From a virus, in the IMG/VR virus record IMGVR_UViG_3300045910_000051, positions 1-29,262 of that record: DNA of 29,262 nucleotides. The stretch is one strand, 5' to 3'. The first letter of the stretch is position 1. Each line of letters starts with the position of its first letter. Under the pieces are notes generated by a model. It was not told the DNA's origin and did not search any database. It saw nothing but the letters and a program-made list of their open reading frames with translations. Positions 27,282 to 29,262 of the stretch are shown piece after piece. A program made the translations under genes and the position numbers.

Positions 27282-29262
27282 TTAGAACGGTAAATCATCA
27301 CCATTGCCATTTCCGTTTTGTGTAGTTTCCGTCACAACCGTTACCAGTTCCGCCGTCGCCGTCGTCCTGATCGGTTGCTTCCACTGTTCAACCTCAGCTG
27401 GTTTAATCCATTCTTCTGCCACAAACTTGTAAGGCCGTTGCAGTACCGACTGATACATGATCTTTGGCGGAAGGCTAGAAGCTTCCTCCGGAACATCATA
27501 TCCAATGGGAATTGAAAAGCGTTGTGGAACATCTGGGGTCATTCCTTTCCGATCAACCAGGTAGTTCTTCAATTCAATTCCATCAATCTTGTACTTGCTA
27601 GTCTTAGGATCATTAAATACCTCAGTCAGATATTTCATGCTATATCTTAGCACTGGCAGGCGGTAGAGCATAAACTGTTCACGGATCCAATCCTCAAACA
27701 CCCGATCAATCCTGTTCTTAGTCGTTTCAACAATCACCTTAAACTGCTCGGTGATAAACCACTCCGACTTAAACCAGAGCCGGTCTGATCGTGGATGGAA
27801 AATGTTTCTATTGTAAATGAAATGGATAAAAGCTTCTGCCTCGGCCTTCAGCTTTAGCTCGAGATCCGGATCCTTTTTTTCTGGTGGAATCACCGGGACC
27901 CTAACAACAAACCAACGACTCTCACCATCTTCAATCTTCATCACGCGATCGGCATCGTTGCTGCAAATAATTACCTTACCATAGTAGTTGATGCGCCGAA
28001 CATTCATCCCCTTGTTCTCCAGGAAGGCGCTGTCGGCTGTGACGAGCTGTTTCAGTCTTTCCTTCTCCGCCTTCTTATCAACTTCCAAAAACCCTTCATC
28101 AATAGCGATAATGAACTTCGTTATGTAGTGGCCGTTGAACTTCATCTTGAACTGTTCGTTTCCCAGGATACACATGTTGGTACCAAACAACATTTGTAGC
28201 CATTTCAAGAATGTTGACTTTCCGGTATTGTTCTCTGGACTTACCAGGATGGGAACAGGAAGCATAATTTTAGGATGTTTGAAAAGCAACGTGAGATAAT
28301 CAAGAGCTACGGTAAACTGATCTCCAATGATACTATCCTCACTTTCGAATCGTCCTTGATCGTCCAACTGAACCTGGCCATTCCCCTGAAAGATGTGTTT
28401 GAGAAACCCGATAGTGCTGGCAATAGATCCTTCCTGCGGTCGCCATTTTAGCGGCTCGTATAGGTTGTAGCACCCTTTGATTATCCGTTGATAACCACCG
28501 TTCCAGTTTGGTTCAACACAGAAGTCATCATACTTCATGATCTGCTCGAGGAAGTCAGGATACTTTTTATAGTCGCGAACAATCTCACTTATCTTCCAAC
28601 TGACGATCTCTTGCTCATCCTCTCCAAACTTGTTTTGTTTGGTTATCACTTTCACCCAGTCAGGTCCGATGCGCATAAACTTGTCAGCATCTTCGTGCCG
28701 GACAAAAACGACTTCCTTCTTTTCATTGTCATAGATGTAGCGCCGGCGCTTGAACTTGAATTCTTGAGCTCCGATGAAGTCTTTGTAGGTTTTATAGAAC
28801 TCTTGCTCGTCGCTTAGTCCAAGGTATCGCCAGAGCTTACCCTGGACATCCTTGTTGGAGTCATTGATCTGGAAACCGCTGAAGTATTTCCGTGAAAAAT
28901 TGAGAGAGCACAGATCCTCCTGGATTTCCACTACACGCTCAGGATATTTGCATAGCAGGTCATCAATTCCCTTTGCTTCGTTGAGATACTTAGAATTGAT
29001 GTGCATGTAATAGACATACTTCAGATTAATATTGTCATCATCCAGGAGCAGCTGCAGGCTTTCGCGATATGCCTTGATCGATCCATAGAAGCTTGACGGT
29101 CGTTTGAAAAGATCTTTATCCTGCGCCCACTTCACAGTGAGTAAATCTGCGTCGAACAACAGAATGATCTTTTCGACTTTGCACGTGATGATCAGCTCCT
29201 GGATATCGTCGTGCAGCGTGCCTTTGAAATCACCGTTGTAGAATCCAAAGATCCCTGGCAGG
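27282..29262 (-). CDS. Primase-helicase: TOPRIM-like motif and SF3-type helicase (5'-partial)
   Basis: The reading frame is open to the window edge, so the N-terminus is missing; about 659 codons are visible. Near nt 29150-29170 it encodes I-L-L-F-D-A-D-L-L-T, a TOPRIM-like acidic motif. The C-terminal half is an SF3-type helicase. Walker A is S-P-E-N-N-T-G-K-S-T-F (about nt 28210-28245), Walker B is F-I-I-A-I-D-E-G (about 28095-28120), and the sensor strand is V-I-I-C-S-N-D (about 27955-27980). Family knowledge: such fusions prime and unwind phage DNA at replication forks (DUF5906-like in Bacteroidota phages). The C-terminus is Thr/Gly-rich and ends D-D-L-P-F, a tail resembling SSB-type interaction peptides. 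Confidence 0.85.
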   Translation of the reverse strand, partial: LPGIFGFYNGDFKGTLHDDIQELIITCKVEKIILLFDADLLTVKWAQDKDLFKRPSSFYGSIKAYRESLQLLLDDDNINLKYVYYMHINSKYLNEAKGIDDLLCKYPERVVEIQEDLCSLNFSRKYFSGFQINDSNKDVQGKLWRYLGLSDEQEFYKTYKDFIGAQEFKFKRRRYIYDNEKKEVVFVRHEDADKFMRIGPDWVKVITKQNKFGEDEQEIVSWKISEIVRDYKKYPDFLEQIMKYDDFCVEPNWNGGYQRIIKGCYNLYEPLKWRPQEGSIASTIGFLKHIFQGNGQVQLDDQGRFESEDSIIGDQFTVALDYLTLLFKHPKIMLPVPILVSPENNTGKSTFLKWLQMLFGTNMCILGNEQFKMKFNGHYITKFIIAIDEGFLEVDKKAEKERLKQLVTADSAFLENKGMNVRRINYYGKVIICSNDADRVMKIEDGESRWFVVRVPVIPPEKKDPDLELKLKAEAEAFIHFIYNRNIFHPRSDRLWFKSEWFITEQFKVIVETTKNRIDRVFEDWIREQFMLYRLPVLRYSMKYLTEVFNDPKTSKYKIDGIELKNYLVDRKGMTPDVPQRFSIPIGYDVPEEASSLPPKIMYQSVLQRPYKFVAEEWIKPAEVEQWKQPIRTTATAELVTVVTETTQNGNGNGDDLPF

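Noticed and set aside
27038-27310. 90-codon minus-strand ORF across the GTTAC array, and the 5' extension of the 114-aa gene into it
   Set aside because: The translation is repetitive (V-T-x, C-Y-R units) and follows from the 9-bp repeats; it overlaps the primase-helicase end and looks noncoding.

Overview
The window reads as about 29 kb of a tailed (siphovirus-type) phage or prophage of the phylum Bacteroidota. Every supportable gene lies on the minus strand, packed with ATGA or TGATG stop/start overlaps. The host assignment rests on Bacteroidota-phage-like portal, capsid, terminase and primase-helicase sequences and on a diversity-generating retroelement (DGR) target family that I recall from Bacteroidota phages. 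No integrase, att site, tRNA, rRNA or CRISPR array is visible. The replication gene at the right edge runs out of the window.

In transcription order (right to left): (1) a partial TOPRIM-like/SF3 primase-helicase; (2) a 240-bp gap with a phased array of GTTAC pentamers; (3) a small unknown gene; (4) a DGR remnant, consisting of two small variable-repeat proteins, a template repeat and a 68-codon stub with a reverse transcriptase N-terminus but no catalytic domain; (5) a 162-aa unknown; (6) a tail-fibre/adhesin block; (7) a lysis block (GAF-like membrane protein, M15 endolysin, three small membrane proteins, spanin-like protein); (8) S49 protease-scaffold, major capsid and small head/tail proteins; (9) a 109-aa protein, portal, connector and tail proteins, tape measure; (10) a membrane protein, two terminase-associated proteins, a 23-aa Cys-rich ORF and the large terminase, ending at a hairpin terminator. 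No gap longer than 300 bases lacks a gene.

Two signals stand out. First, a 76-bp template repeat matches two variable repeats almost perfectly: all 13 differences from VR1 and 14 of 15 from VR2 fall on template adenines. This is the signature of DGR mutagenesis, and the diversified genes sit beside the replication module rather than in the tail module. The RT is reduced to about its first 46 residues, so the system looks frozen in cis or dependent on an RT elsewhere. Second, an identical 14-bp motif, ATAACCCGTCCTAA on the coding strand, occurs four times. Each copy lies 32-36 nt upstream of the first gene of a block (fibres/lysis, protease-capsid, portal-tail, terminase), which suggests an undescribed late promoter or RNA element that divides the structural genes into four units.
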